A stretch of DNA of 64,000 nt, taken from Jiella pacifica (GTDB taxonomy: Bacteria; Pseudomonadota; Alphaproteobacteria; Rhizobiales; Rhizobiaceae). This document shows positions 9,875-18,515 of this stretch, piece by piece. A program made the position numbers and the translations under genes. The DNA lies in contig NZ_JAAAMG010000013.1 in NCBI RefSeq assembly GCF_010500815.1, positions 1-64,000 of the forward strand, in the 5' to 3' direction. The first letter of the stretch is position 1, and each line of letters starts with the position of its first letter. The notes under the pieces are model-generated. The model searched no databases and was not told where the DNA came from. It was given only the letters and a program-made list of their open reading frames with translations.

Positions 9875-9892
9875 TCGGTGGCCGGCCACCGA
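9875..9892. terminator. Perfect 18-bp palindrome after the response-regulator gene
   Basis: TCGGTGGCCGGCCACCGA is an uninterrupted palindrome 18 bases after the stop codon. It could form a stem but has no T-run, so it is either a weak terminator or a protein site. Confidence 0.4.
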
Positions 9893-10015
9893 CTTGCCCT
9901 TCGCCGCCGCCGGGTGTAGGGGGCTGCCCCTTATGGGGGGCGGTGTGAAGCGGCGTCTCCCGAGGTCGCTTCCCAGCCGGCCGAATGAGTTCGTCACGCA
10001 AAAGGCTGTGAGAAG

Positions 10016-10963
10016 ATGCATCCAAGGATCGCCGTGATCGGCTGTGGGCAATGGGGCCAGAACCACGTCCGCACCCTGGCCGAAATCGGAGCCCTCGTCG
10101 CCGTCGCCGACCGCAATGTCGAGCGGGCTGAAACCTTCGCCGAGCGCCACGGCGTCGCGGCGATGGAGCCGGACGAGGCGACCGCCTCGCCCGACATCGA
10201 CGCTTTGGTGCTGGCGCTGCCGGCGAGCGCTCACGGCCCGACGGCGCGGGCGGCTTTCGCGGTGGGCAAGGACGTCCTCATCGAGAAACCGATTTCGCTC
10301 GACGTCGCCGACGCGGAACTCACCGCCGCCGTTGCGAGGAAGGCCGGCCGCATCCTCATGGTCGGCCATGTCCTGCGCTTTCACCCGGTGTTCCAGAAGC
10401 TCGTCGCGACCGTCGCCGAGGGGCGGATCGGCACGGTGCGCCACATCGTCGCCAATCGCATGGGCCTCGGCCGCTTCCTTGGCATGGACGTCGTCTGGGA
10501 TCTCGCCCCTCACGACCTGTCGCTGATCCTGAAGATGGCGGGGTCGATGCCGCTCGCCGTCCAAGCGATGCGGCGCACCGTGCTGTCCGACGCCACCGAC
10601 GTCGCGGACATCGTCATGGAATTCGCCGGCGGGCTGAAGGCCGAGGTCCACGCTTCGCGCATCTCGCCCTATCGCGACCGTCGCTTCTCTGTGATCGGCA
10701 CCGAAGGCATGCTGGTCTTCGACGATCTCGCCCCGGAGGGCGAGAAGCTGGGGCTCTACGGCCACAAGGTCTGGCGCGACGGCGAAGTGTTTTCGTTCGA
10801 GAACGCGCCAGTCACTTATCTACCGGTCTCGCCCGGCCTGCCGCTCGACCGCGAACTGCGCCACTTCATCGACTGCATCGTCCATCGCCGCCAGCCGGAG
10901 ACCGGACCGGAAGAGGCGGTCGAGACGGTCCGGATCCTGAACGCGGCCTCGCCGCTGGGGTGA
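10016..10963 (+). CDS. Gfo/Idh/MocA-family oxidoreductase
   Basis: A 315-residue NAD(P)-dependent dehydrogenase. The N-terminal Rossmann fold opens with RIAVIGCGQWGQNHVRTL (GxGxxG variant). The family motif EKPISL (about 92-97) supplies the catalytic lysine, and VGHVLRFHPVFQKL follows. The C-terminal sheet domain has a histidine-bearing stretch, WDLAPHDLSLILKM. Similar proteins act on nucleotide sugars or small sugars (WlbA/WbpB-like), but substrate cannot be assigned here. It lies between the response-regulator gene and convergent mnmA, with no operon partner. Confidence 0.85.
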   Translation: MHPRIAVIGCGQWGQNHVRTLAEIGALVAVADRNVERAETFAERHGVAAMEPDEATASPDIDALVLALPASAHGPTARAAFAVGKDVLIEKPISLDVADAELTAAVARKAGRILMVGHVLRFHPVFQKLVATVAEGRIGTVRHIVANRMGLGRFLGMDVVWDLAPHDLSLILKMAGSMPLAVQAMRRTVLSDATDVADIVMEFAGGLKAEVHASRISPYRDRRFSVIGTEGMLVFDDLAPEGEKLGLYGHKVWRDGEVFSFENAPVTYLPVSPGLPLDRELRHFIDCIVHRRQPETGPEEAVETVRILNAASPLG

Positions 10964-11060
10964 GTGCCGGCGGGGCTGGCAGTTCGTCATTCGGCCATCG
11001 CTGCGGGGTAAAGGAGCGCGGCGGGTCTGCCTTGGTTCGCTTTCCAATCCCGTTCGCAGC

Positions 11061-12239
11061 TCACACGGCCGCCGCGACCGCCTCCCGCGCAGCCAGCCTC
11101 CGGGCCGACAGGCTCTCGGCGATGACGCCGCCGCCGAGCACTTCGGCGCCGGCTTCCATGCCGTCGTAGAAGACGCAGGCCTGGCCAGGCGCGATGCCGT
11201 CCTCGCCGAGGACGAGTTCGACCTCGGCTGAGCCGTCCGCTGCCGAGACGATGCGCGCCGGAGCAGGGGGGCGGGTCGAGCGAACCTTGACGAAGAGGTC
11301 GCGATCGCCCGCGAGCCAAGCTTCCGGCGAACCTTCGCCGAGCCAGTTGAGGTCGCGAAGGCGGATGCGGCGCGTGAGCAGCGCCTCGCGGGGGCCGACG
11401 GTGACGGTCGCGGTCGCGGCATCGAGCGCGACGACATAGAGTGGCTCGCTGGCGGCAACGCCGAGGCCGCGCCGCTGGCCGATGGTGAAGTTCACGATCC
11501 CTTCGTGCCGGCCGAGCTTACGGCCGGTCAGATCGACGATGTCGCCCGGCTCGGCCGATTCGGGGCGGAGCTTGCGGATGACGTCGAAATACTTGCCCTT
11601 GGAGACGAAGCAGATGTCCTGGCTGTCGGGCTTGGCCGCGACGGATAGGCCGAAGCGCTCCGCCATCTGCCGGGTCTCGTCCTTGGTCATGGTGCCCAGC
11701 GGAAAGCGCAGGAAGTCGAGCTGCGCCTGCGTCGTGCCGTAGAGAAAATAGCTCTGGTCGCGGTCGAGATCCCTTGGCCGGAACATCGCGCGATGGGCGC
11801 CGCGCCGACGGGTTTCGATGTAGTGGCCGGTGGCGAGCGCATCCGCGCCGAGATCCTCGGCGGTCGCCAGGAGATCACGGAACTTGACCGTCTGATTGCA
11901 GGCGACGCAGGGAATCGGCGTCTCGCCGGCGAGATAGCTGTCGGCGAAGGGGTCGATCACCGCTTGCCGGAAACGCTCCTCGTAGTCGAGCACGTAATGG
12001 TCGATGCCGAGCGCTTCGGCGACGCGGCGGGCGTCGTGGATGTCCTGGCCGGCGCAGCAGGCCCCGGCCCGGCGCGGGCCGGTGCCGCCGTCGTAAAGCT
12101 GCAGCGTGATGCCGACGACGTCGTAGCCTGCCTCGGCGAGGAGGGCGGCCGTGACAGAGGAATCGACACCGCCGGACATGGCGACGACGACACGCGTCTC
12201 GGCCGGCGGCTTGGCGATGTCGAGGCTGTTCAATGACAT
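11061..12239 (-). CDS. mnmA: tRNA-specific 2-thiouridylase MnmA
   Basis: A 392-residue enzyme that installs sulfur at U34 of tRNA-Glu, tRNA-Gln and tRNA-Lys, using ATP and persulfide sulfur. The PP-loop SGGVDSS is at residues 22-28. The two catalytic cysteines are visible as CVAC114N and SQDIC210F. The mid-region GHYIETRR and the C-terminal barrel ([11 protein letters not shown]) are intact. GAAGG precedes the ATG. It is transcribed away from sciP, and the target tRNA-Glu lies within the same window at 23.2 kb. Confidence 0.97.
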   Translation of the reverse strand: MSLNSLDIAKPPAETRVVVAMSGGVDSSVTAALLAEAGYDVVGITLQLYDGGTGPRRAGACCAGQDIHDARRVAEALGIDHYVLDYEERFRQAVIDPFADSYLAGETPIPCVACNQTVKFRDLLATAEDLGADALATGHYIETRRRGAHRAMFRPRDLDRDQSYFLYGTTQAQLDFLRFPLGTMTKDETRQMAERFGLSVAAKPDSQDICFVSKGKYFDVIRKLRPESAEPGDIVDLTGRKLGRHEGIVNFTIGQRRGLGVAASEPLYVVALDAATATVTVGPREALLTRRIRLRDLNWLGEGSPEAWLAGDRDLFVKVRSTRPPAPARIVSAADGSAEVELVLGEDGIAPGQACVFYDGMEAGAEVLGGGVIAESLSARRLAAREAVAAAV

Positions 12240-12529
12240 GTGTGGGCCTTCGCGGCGTCCGTTTCGATCGCGAGCCCGAGTGGCGGCAGATCACGAGCGG
12301 GAAATCTCACGTCGCCATATCGGCGATTTTCGCCGGATTTTCAACGCGCCGCGGTGGCGCAAATATGGCCATGCGGGTCAGAATTGGCGCGAAACCCATG
12401 ACTGTCGCGATTTCGATGAGAATTTTCAGCGACTTCTTATCGAAAGCTTACGCGTGGCTTGACGGTTTTTTTAGAAGCCGGGGCTACGGTCTGAATGATT
12501 GTGTCTTTGGGTAGTGTATCGAGTGTGCA

Positions 12530-12820
12530 ATGACCGATCTGGTTAGACCAAGGGTGAAGTACGTCATCGGGCCGGATGGAAGCCCGCTGACCCTGGCGGA
12601 TTTGCCTCCGTCGAATACCAGGCGCTGGGTGATCCGCCGCAAGGCGGAAGTCGTGGCGGCCGTCCGCGGCGGGCTGCTCAGCCTCGACGAGGCTTGCTCG
12701 CGCTATACGCTGACCGTGGAAGAGTTTCTGTCCTGGCAGATGTCCATCGACCAGCATGGGCTCGCGGGCCTGCGCACCACGCAGCTGCAGGAATATCGGC
12801 GCAAGATCGATCTTCACTGA
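12530..12820 (+). CDS. sciP: CtrA inhibitor SciP (DUF1153)
   Basis: A 96-residue small helix-turn-helix protein. The conserved alphaproteobacterial signature is nearly complete: RPRVKYVIGPDGSPLTLADLP, RRKAEVVAAVRGGLLSLDEAC, and YTLTVEEFLSWQ near the C-terminus. In Caulobacter SciP binds CtrA and blocks activation of CtrA-dependent promoters. The gene stands alone, divergent from mnmA across 290 bases and convergent with the cpdR-like gene. A weak TTGACG hexamer lies at about 12458. I saw no clear CtrA box (TTAA-N7-TTAA) in the upstream region. Confidence 0.95.
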   Translation: MTDLVRPRVKYVIGPDGSPLTLADLPPSNTRRWVIRRKAEVVAAVRGGLLSLDEACSRYTLTVEEFLSWQMSIDQHGLAGLRTTQLQEYRRKIDLH

Positions 12821-12915
12821 CGCCGGCCGACGTCGGTTTCTCGGGCGGCTGGTCAATTCCGGCGTAGCAGCGGCCGACGACGCGCCAAGATTGGAGGAAT
12901 GTCGACGCATCGCGT

Positions 12916-12941
12916 CGTGGTTCACTCGGCGCCGAACCACG
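12916..12941. terminator. Inverted repeat between convergent sciP and cpdR-like genes
   Basis: CGTGGTTC (12916-12923) and GAACCACG (12934-12941) form an 8-bp perfect stem with a 10-base loop in the convergent gap. There is no T-run, so intrinsic termination is uncertain. Confidence 0.4.
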
Positions 12942-13015
12942 CCTCGTCCAACTGCGCATTTCCAGAAGCACGTTTCAGGCAGGCGACTTCACGAGGTCCG
13001 CCCCCGCGGCCATGC

Positions 13016-13429
13016 TCAGGCGCAATAGCGCTGGCTGGCCGGGACGGAGCGATTCCCCCGGACGTTCGTTGCCAGGATTCGGCCGACGTGGCGGCGAAGT
13101 TCCGCAACGCTGAACGGCTTTTCGATCACGCCCAGAATGATCGCCGCCAGATCCGCCGCCGCTTCCTTCTGTTCCGCATAGCCGGTCATCAGCTGGATCC
13201 GCAGGTCCGGCCAGCGCGCCGCGGCGGCATAAGCCAGTTCGATCCCCGTCATGGCCGGCATGCGGATGTCGGAGAGCAGGAGGTCGAAAGCGCCCGCGTG
13301 TTCCTCGAGGACCTCGAGTGCCAATTCGCCATCCTCGACGGCGATCACGTCATGGCCCTCGAGACGCAGCGCACGCTCGACCAGGAGGCGCACACCCGTG
13401 TCGTCCTCGGCGATCAAAAGCTTTGCCAC
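13016..13429 (-). CDS. cpdR: CpdR-like single-domain response regulator
   Basis: A 137-residue stand-alone receiver: acidic pocket AEDD (about 7-10), phospho-acceptor D54 in LLSDIRMP, T82 in LMTGYAE, and K104 in EKPFS. The LIAEDD and TDIRMP/MTGYA-like wording matches CpdR, the phospho-switched adaptor that directs ClpXP to CtrA and other cell-cycle substrates. GTG at 13429 is chosen because AGGGAG lies just upstream and the product then begins VAKLLIAEDD. The ATG five codons earlier overlaps that ribosome site. The neighbourhood (sciP, hpt, ftsEX) agrees with rhizobial cpdR1 loci. A generic CheY-like role is the main alternative. Confidence 0.85.
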   Translation of the reverse strand: MAKLLIAEDDTGVRLLVERALRLEGHDVIAVEDGELALEVLEEHAGAFDLLLSDIRMPAMTGIELAYAAAARWPDLRIQLMTGYAEQKEAAADLAAIILGVIEKPFSVAELRRHVGRILATNVRGNRSVPASQRYCA

Positions 13430-13441
13430 GTCGAACTCCCT

Positions 13442-13461
13442 CATTCGGATTGAGTCGAATG
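13442..13461. promoter_or_regulatory. Inverted repeat with GANTC site upstream of cpdR-like start
   Basis: CATTCG (13442-13447) and CGAATG (13456-13461) flank an 8-base spacer. GAGTC (13452-13456), a CcrM-type GANTC methylation site, runs through the right arm. The element lies 13-32 bases upstream of the GTG. Cell-cycle methylation control is only inferred, since GANTC also occurs by chance. Confidence 0.3.
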
Positions 13462-13588
13462 ATCATCGAGATTGGCCGAACGAACTTGCGCGGACCTTAC
13501 GTCCCTCAATGGGGCGCTGACCCACTGCGAACGGGTTGCAGTCCTTCGCATGCCAAAACCCGACCGTCGACCCACCGCAGCCGAGCGG

Positions 13589-14125
13589 TCAGTCGAGGAC
13601 GCGGCCGATGAACGGCAGTTCGCGGAATGCGTGGCCAACGTCCATCCCATATCCGACGACGAAATAGTCCGGGCAGGAAAAACCGACGAAATCGGCCTCG
13701 ATCTCAGCCTTGCGATGGCCCTCCTTGTCAAGAAGGACGGCGAGATCGACCCGGGTGGCGCCGCGCGACAGAAGCAGGTCGCGGGCGAAGGCGAGCGTGC
13801 GTCCGGACTCCAGAATGTCGTCGACCAGAAGCACCGGTCGTCCGGCAACGTCCGCGTCGATGTCGCGCAGGATGTTCACCTCGCCGCCGACGGTGCCGGC
13901 GCCGTAGCTGGACAGCGAGATGAACTCGACCTGCGGGGCGACGCCGGCGTGATGCATGGCGCGAATCAAATCGGCCGCGAAGACGAAGGCGCCCTTCAGG
14001 ACCGAAACGACCACGAGGTCCTCGGCGGCGGAGGCCGCGATCTCACGCGCCAGCCTGCCGACTTCGACGCCTATCTCCTCGGCGCTGAACAGAACGTCGA
14101 TCGTCTTGCCGCGGACGGTGATCAC
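13589..14125 (-). CDS. hpt: Hypoxanthine phosphoribosyltransferase
   Basis: A 178-residue purine-salvage enzyme converting hypoxanthine or guanine plus PRPP to the nucleotide. The PRPP-binding loop VLLVDDILESGRTL is clear. The metal and pyrophosphate region VVSVLKGAFVFAADL and the C-terminal YFVVGYGMDVGHAFRELPFIG are characteristic. The GTG start at 14125 overlaps the upstream stop (GTGA) and is preceded by GAAGG, which fixes the reading start. A much longer in-frame extension exists but overlaps the upstream gene in another frame and is rejected. It is downstream of the MJ0042-like gene and upstream of the cpdR-like gene. Confidence 0.95.
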   Translation of the reverse strand: MITVRGKTIDVLFSAEEIGVEVGRLAREIAASAAEDLVVVSVLKGAFVFAADLIRAMHHAGVAPQVEFISLSSYGAGTVGGEVNILRDIDADVAGRPVLLVDDILESGRTLAFARDLLLSRGATRVDLAVLLDKEGHRKAEIEADFVGFSCPDYFVVGYGMDVGHAFRELPFIGRVLD

Positions 14126-14868
14126 TGGCTGCCTTCGCGCGATGTGCCGACGAAACCCACTCTGACCTCTCCCTTCGCTTCTTCCGGCACCGCGATCATC
14201 GTCACGAAGTCGATCGACGTGCCGGCACTCAGATGGTCGACACTGGTCTGAAGCGTCCGCGAGCGCAACCCCGCCGAGCGATCGGCGAAGTCGATCCGCA
14301 GCGGCGGGACGGCGGCCGCGATCGCGGCAGGATTGCTGATCCGGCCCTCGACGCGCAGGAGCCGGCCGTCGCCATGGCTTACCAGGCTGGCGTTGATCGT
14401 GGACAGGCGAACCGGATAGCCGCCGCCGTTCGAGACGGTCGCGGCCACCGGCGTTTCGGGAAAGGAAACCAGGAAGACGGGCAGCAGCAGCGCACCGAAC
14501 GCGAAGGCGCAGACGACGAGGCCGATGCGCCCCGGCATCGCCGCGATGCGGCGGCCCATCGGCAGATCCTGCGGCTTGCTCGTCGTCTCGGCGGGGGGCA
14601 CCTCGACGGCTTCGGCCCATTCGCTGGCTTCCGCCCGTCGTTCCGCCGGTTGGCGAGCGGGATCGCGCCGGTCGTCCGCAGCCGGCCGGCGGCCGAAGAC
14701 CGCGCCATGGCCGATCCCGACCGTGGTCGACCCGGCGTCGCCGCGGCTTCGCCCGCGCCGACCGGTCACTTCGGCGGTGCCGTCGATGCAGGGCCCGGCG
14801 GCGGGTGTCCGTGTTCTGCCATCGGCTTCGGGTCTCTGCGAATTTCTGCCGTCAGACTGCCCGTGCAT
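14122..14868 (-). CDS. Membrane-anchored MJ0042-family relative lacking the N-terminal zinc finger
   Basis: A 248-residue protein. Residues 1 to about 110 are polar, Arg/Pro/Ala-rich and probably disordered. One transmembrane helix follows (IGLVVCAFAFGALLLPVFLVSF). The C-terminal part resembles the extracytoplasmic beta domain of alphaproteobacterial MJ0042 zinc-finger proteins, with LLRVEGRISNPAAIAAAVPPLRIDFADR. In Rhizobiales such proteins normally sit here, divergent from ftsE, but start with a CxxC...CxxC ribbon. Only isolated cysteines are present here, and the 161-base gap to ftsE encodes no ribbon. Function is unknown. It overlaps hpt by GTGA. The start is uncertain because the ribosome site is weak. 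Confidence 0.6.
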   Translation of the reverse strand: MHGQSDGRNSQRPEADGRTRTPAAGPCIDGTAEVTGRRGRSRGDAGSTTVGIGHGAVFGRRPAADDRRDPARQPAERRAEASEWAEAVEVPPAETTSKPQDLPMGRRIAAMPGRIGLVVCAFAFGALLLPVFLVSFPETPVAATVSNGGGYPVRLSTINASLVSHGDGRLLRVEGRISNPAAIAAAVPPLRIDFADRSAGLRSRTLQTSVDHLSAGTSIDFVTMIAVPEEAKGEVRVGFVGTSREGSQ

Positions 14869-14913
14869 AGGGATACCCCGCTCGATGATTCAGCAAACGG
14901 TAAGGTTTTATGG

Positions 14914-14928
14914 TTAACGAGTGGTGAA
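14914..14928 (+). promoter_or_regulatory. CtrA-like site upstream of ftsE
   Basis: TTAA (14914-14917), seven bases, then TGAA (14925-14928) differs at one position from the CtrA consensus TTAA-N7-TTAA. It lies in the divergent promoter gap before ftsEX. Confidence 0.3.
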
Positions 14929-15029
14929 GCAGCGCGGCCGGGGCCAGCGGGCGGCCTATCGTCAAATGGCCACTTTGCTGGCGTCTGACCGTCGCGACTT
15001 CAGGAATCAGCGAGGAACGAGGCTCCCTC

Positions 15030-15689
15030 TTGATACGGTTCGAGAATGTCGGCCTGCGATACGACATGGGGCCGGAAGTGTTGCGCGATCTGAGCTTCGA
15101 GATCCGCCGACAGTCCTTCCAGTTTCTCACCGGGCCCTCGGGCGCCGGCAAGACCAGCCTCCTGCGCATGCTGTTCCTGGCGCTCCGCCCGACGCGAGGG
15201 CTGATCACAGTGCTCGGCCGCGACGTCGCGACCCTGTCGCGCAAGGATCTGCCCTCGATCCGGCGCAGGATCGGCGTCGTCTTCCAGGACTTTCGCCTGC
15301 TCGACCACATGACGACCTACGAGAACGTCGCGCTGCCGCTGCGGGTGCGCGGCAAGGAGGAGCGGGAGTATCGCCAGGACGTCGTCGACCTCATCAAGTG
15401 GGTCGGACTCGGCGAGCGGCTCCATGCGCTTCCGGTCGTGCTGTCGGGCGGTGAGAAGCAGCGCGCGGCGATCGCCAGAGCGCTGATCGACCAGCCGGAC
15501 GTCCTTCTGGCCGACGAGCCGACGGGCAATGTCGACGCGCCGCTGGCGCGGCGTCTCCTGCGTCTCTTCCTCGAACTCAACCGTTCCGGCACCGCCGTCG
15601 TCATCGCCACCCACGATCTCGGCCTGATGGAGCAGGTGGATGCGCGCCGGCTGATTCTCTCGGAAGGGCGACTGGAAATCTATGACTGA
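15030..15689 (+). CDS. ftsE: Cell-division ABC ATPase FtsE
   Basis: A 219-residue ATPase that with FtsX couples divisome assembly to periplasmic peptidoglycan hydrolase activation. Walker A GPSGAGKT is at residues 35-42, the Q-loop VVFQDFRLLDH near 84-93, signature LSGGEKQR at 138-145, and Walker B LLADEPTGNVD at 159-169. That last stretch is the FtsE-type wording. The frame begins with TTG at 15030, giving the canonical MIRFENVGLRY. A GAGG element about 9 bases upstream supports the start. It overlaps ftsX by eight bases. Confidence 0.95.
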   Translation: MIRFENVGLRYDMGPEVLRDLSFEIRRQSFQFLTGPSGAGKTSLLRMLFLALRPTRGLITVLGRDVATLSRKDLPSIRRRIGVVFQDFRLLDHMTTYENVALPLRVRGKEEREYRQDVVDLIKWVGLGERLHALPVVLSGGEKQRAAIARALIDQPDVLLADEPTGNVDAPLARRLLRLFLELNRSGTAVVIATHDLGLMEQVDARRLILSEGRLEIYD

Positions 15690-16671
15690 CACGGCCGCGA
15701 TCACCGCCGACGTGCTTTCACGGGCGAGGCGCATCGCCTCGCGCCTCAAGGGCGAGCGCCAGACCCCGATCGTTCCGGCGGGCAACGTCGCCGGGCGGGC
15801 GATGGCGACGGTCATCGCCATCATGACGTTTCTCGCTGCGCTGACCGTCGGCGCCGTCAGCCTCGTCGGCGATACGGCCGCGCGGTGGCAGAACGACATC
15901 TCGGACGAGATCACCATCCAGGTGAAACCCGCCGAGGGGCTCGACATGCCGCAGGCGCTGGAGACCGCCCGGCAGATCGCCCTGCAGACCCCGGGCGTCC
16001 AGGGCGCCTCGATCCTCGACGAGGCGGCGACGGGCCGGCTGCTGGAGCCGTGGCTCGGGGAGGGGGTGGATCTGTCGGAACTGCCGGTGCCGCGGCTGGT
16101 CATCGTTTCGATCGACACCGAGGATCCACCGAACTTCGCCTTCATGCGGACGGAGTTGAAGGAGGCCGTGCCGCAGGCCGACCTCGACGATCATCGCGCC
16201 TGGGTGTCGCGGCTCGTCACCATGGCCCGGACCGTGGTGTTCATCGGCGTCTTCGTCCTCTCCCTGGTGATCGTCGCGACCACTCTCACGGTGATCTTCG
16301 CCACCCGGGGCGCCATGTCCGGCAACCGCCATATCGTCGAGGTTCTGCATTTCGTCGGCGCCCGTTCGAGCTTCATCGCGCGCGAATTCGAGCGGCACTT
16401 CCTGCGTCTCGGTCTCATCGGCGCTGCCGCCGGCGGCCTCGTCGCGATCGCTCTCTTCGCCATGCTCGGCTCGTTCACCGCCGCCAATCGGCAGACGCCG
16501 GAGGCCGACCAGATCAGCGCCCTGTTCGGTTCCTTCACCATCGGCTGGACCGGCTACGCCGGCGTCCTGCTTCTCATTGCAACGGTGGCGACCCTTACGG
16601 CGTTGACGTCGCGGTGGACCGTGATGCGCCATCTGGCGGAGATCGACATGATCTCGCCGGTTGAAAATTAG
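15682..16671 (+). CDS. ftsX: Cell-division permease-like protein FtsX
   Basis: A 329-residue membrane partner of FtsE. A cytoplasmic N-terminal tail precedes the first helix (ATVIAIMTFLAALTVGAVSLV). A periplasmic domain of about 120 residues follows (SDEITIQVKPAEGLD to VSRLVTMARTV), then three more helices, matching the four-helix FtsX fold. The ATG overlaps the end of ftsE (15682-15689), so translation is coupled. The periplasmic domain is where FtsX contacts hydrolase activators; which activator it uses cannot be seen. Confidence 0.93.
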   Translation: MTDTAAITADVLSRARRIASRLKGERQTPIVPAGNVAGRAMATVIAIMTFLAALTVGAVSLVGDTAARWQNDISDEITIQVKPAEGLDMPQALETARQIALQTPGVQGASILDEAATGRLLEPWLGEGVDLSELPVPRLVIVSIDTEDPPNFAFMRTELKEAVPQADLDDHRAWVSRLVTMARTVVFIGVFVLSLVIVATTLTVIFATRGAMSGNRHIVEVLHFVGARSSFIAREFERHFLRLGLIGAAAGGLVAIALFAMLGSFTAANRQTPEADQISALFGSFTIGWTGYAGVLLLIATVATLTALTSRWTVMRHLAEIDMISPVEN

Positions 16672-16871
16672 CAAATGGTTCATCGGATTGGCGCAGGCTT
16701 CGTCCTTCCGCCGGAGTCCGATCGCAAAAGGAGGCTCTGGTTGCTGACGAAACGGTCAGTCTCGCAGCGGGATGGAAATCGCGTCCGGGCGATGCCATGT
16801 TGTTTTCTTGATCGCCGGAAGAAAGATCGGTTGCGGATGATAGCCGTCATGCGCGCCGACGCGGAGATTGG

Positions 16872-17594
16872 ATGACGATCGTCATCGACCCACGCTTTGA
16901 CCGGTCCGGCCGCTCCGAGGGGCAGGGCGGCGAGGATCTGCGGCCCGCGGCGCCCCGCTGGCGCAAGCGGCTGGCGGCGACGCTGCTCGTCGCGGGTTTT
17001 GCCGGCTATCTCATCGGCGGCTTCTGGCGGTTCACCGAGGAGGTCGACCGGCTGTCCAAGCCGCTGCCGCGCGCCGACGCCGATGCGATCGTCGTCCTGA
17101 CGGGTGGGGCGCTGCGACTCGACTATGGGCTCGACCTTCTGCGCAGCGGGCGAGGGCGGCGGCTCTTGATCAGCGGCGTCCATCCCGGCACCAGTGCCGC
17201 GACGCTGGCGCGGCTGACGAAGACCGACAAGGCTTGGTTCGATTGCTGCGTCGACATCGACTACGTCGCCGCCGACACGGTGGGCAACGCCGAGATGGCA
17301 GGCCGCTGGGCGGAACGCCGTGGCTACCAGGACCTCATTCTCGTCACCAGCGACTATCACATGCCGCGCTCGCTGCTCGAATTCGACCGGATCTCCGGCA
17401 TCCGCTCGATCACCCCGGTTGCCGTGCGGCGCGACGATCTGTGGAGCCGCGACAGCCTTCCCACCGGTTCGGGGCTCAGGCTCCTGATGACCGAATACGG
17501 CAAGTTCGTCGCGACGCGGATCAGGGGCTTCCTCGGCATGGCCCCGCAGGACGCCGACACCGGCCCATACGTGGCGAGCCTCGATCGGCGATAG
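16872..17594 (+). CDS. YdcF/ElyC/SanA-like DUF218 protein
   Basis: A 240-residue protein with one membrane helix near the N-terminus (about residues 34-51, LAATLLVAGFAGYLIGGFW), placing the DUF218 domain outside the membrane. Family features are DAIVVLTGGALRLDYGLDLL, the loop LLISGVHPGTS, ADTVGNAEMAGRWA, and the conserved VTSDYHMPRSLLEF. Members of this family have been linked to envelope integrity, but the reaction is unknown. GGAG precedes the ATG. It follows ftsEX by 200 bases and precedes plsC, an order common in Rhizobiales. Confidence 0.88.
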   Translation: MTIVIDPRFDRSGRSEGQGGEDLRPAAPRWRKRLAATLLVAGFAGYLIGGFWRFTEEVDRLSKPLPRADADAIVVLTGGALRLDYGLDLLRSGRGRRLLISGVHPGTSAATLARLTKTDKAWFDCCVDIDYVAADTVGNAEMAGRWAERRGYQDLILVTSDYHMPRSLLEFDRISGIRSITPVAVRRDDLWSRDSLPTGSGLRLLMTEYGKFVATRIRGFLGMAPQDADTGPYVASLDRR

Positions 17595-17708
17595 CGACCC
17601 CATTCCGGCTGGCGCGGGCGAGAACCGCACGAGCGACCTTTGCCTCGCCGGCGATCGGTCCTATGAACGCGTCGCGCGCCGGAACGGGCGCACAACCTTC
17701 GAGCTCGG

Positions 17709-18515
17709 ATGGCTGCCATGACGCTGCTGCGTTCCCTCGCGTTCAATGTCGTCTTCTACGGCAATCTCACGCTCCAGCTCCTGTTCTGGTCGCCGGTGTT
17801 CTTCTTCGCGAGCGAGGAAACCGGCTGGTGGATCGTGCGGAACTGGGCCCGCTCCAGTCTGTGGCTGCTGAAGCACGTCGCCGGCGCGCGCTCCGACCTC
17901 ACCGGTCTCGAACATCTGCCCGAGGGCGGGGCGATCGTCGCCTCCAAGCACCAGTCGGTCTGGGAGATCCTGTCGCTTCTGACCGTCGTCGAGCGGCCGA
18001 CCTTCATCCTGAAGAAGGAACTGCTCTCCATTCCGCTGTTCGGCAGCTTCGCCCGGCACATGAAGATGATCCCGGTCGACCGCGGCAGGCGCGGCAACGC
18101 CATCCCGAAGATGATGGAAGCAGCCGCGGAGGCCGTCGCCTCGGGCCGGCGGATCATCATCTTTCCCGAGGGCACCCGGACGAAGCCGGGCGCCGAGGTC
18201 GATTATCGCCAGGGAGTCTTCCGCCTCTACGAGGCGCTGGGCCTGCCGGTGGTTCCGGTCGCCATCAATTCCGGCCTCTACTGGCCCCGCAACAGCTTCA
18301 TCAAGCGACCGGGCACCATTCGGGCCGATTTTCTACCGGTCATCCAGCCGGGGCTCGATCGACCGCATTTCATCGGCGCCCTGCGCGAGGCGATCGAGAC
18401 GCGTTCGCGCGAGCTGATGCGCGAGGGCGGCTGGAAGGACGACGCCGGAGGCCGTCCCGCGCCGGACATGACTGCGCCGGGCGAGCCCGCTCACAGCCGC
18501 GAGACCACGTCCTGA
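17709..18515 (+). CDS. plsC: 1-acyl-sn-glycerol-3-phosphate acyltransferase
   Basis: A 268-residue membrane-associated acyltransferase converting lysophosphatidate to phosphatidate. The catalytic box is HQSVWE at residues 81-86 (HX4E, a form frequent in alphaproteobacterial members, instead of HX4D). The acceptor motif FPEGTR is at 152-157, and the region VPVAINSGLYWPR follows. Two hydrophobic N-terminal stretches fit membrane attachment. The start could instead be Met4, three codons on; no ribosome site decides. Its last 25 bases overlap the convergent ChaC-like gene. Confidence 0.92.
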   Translation: MAAMTLLRSLAFNVVFYGNLTLQLLFWSPVFFFASEETGWWIVRNWARSSLWLLKHVAGARSDLTGLEHLPEGGAIVASKHQSVWEILSLLTVVERPTFILKKELLSIPLFGSFARHMKMIPVDRGRRGNAIPKMMEAAAEAVASGRRIIIFPEGTRTKPGAEVDYRQGVFRLYEALGLPVVPVAINSGLYWPRNSFIKRPGTIRADFLPVIQPGLDRPHFIGALREAIETRSRELMREGGWKDDAGGRPAPDMTAPGEPAHSRETTS

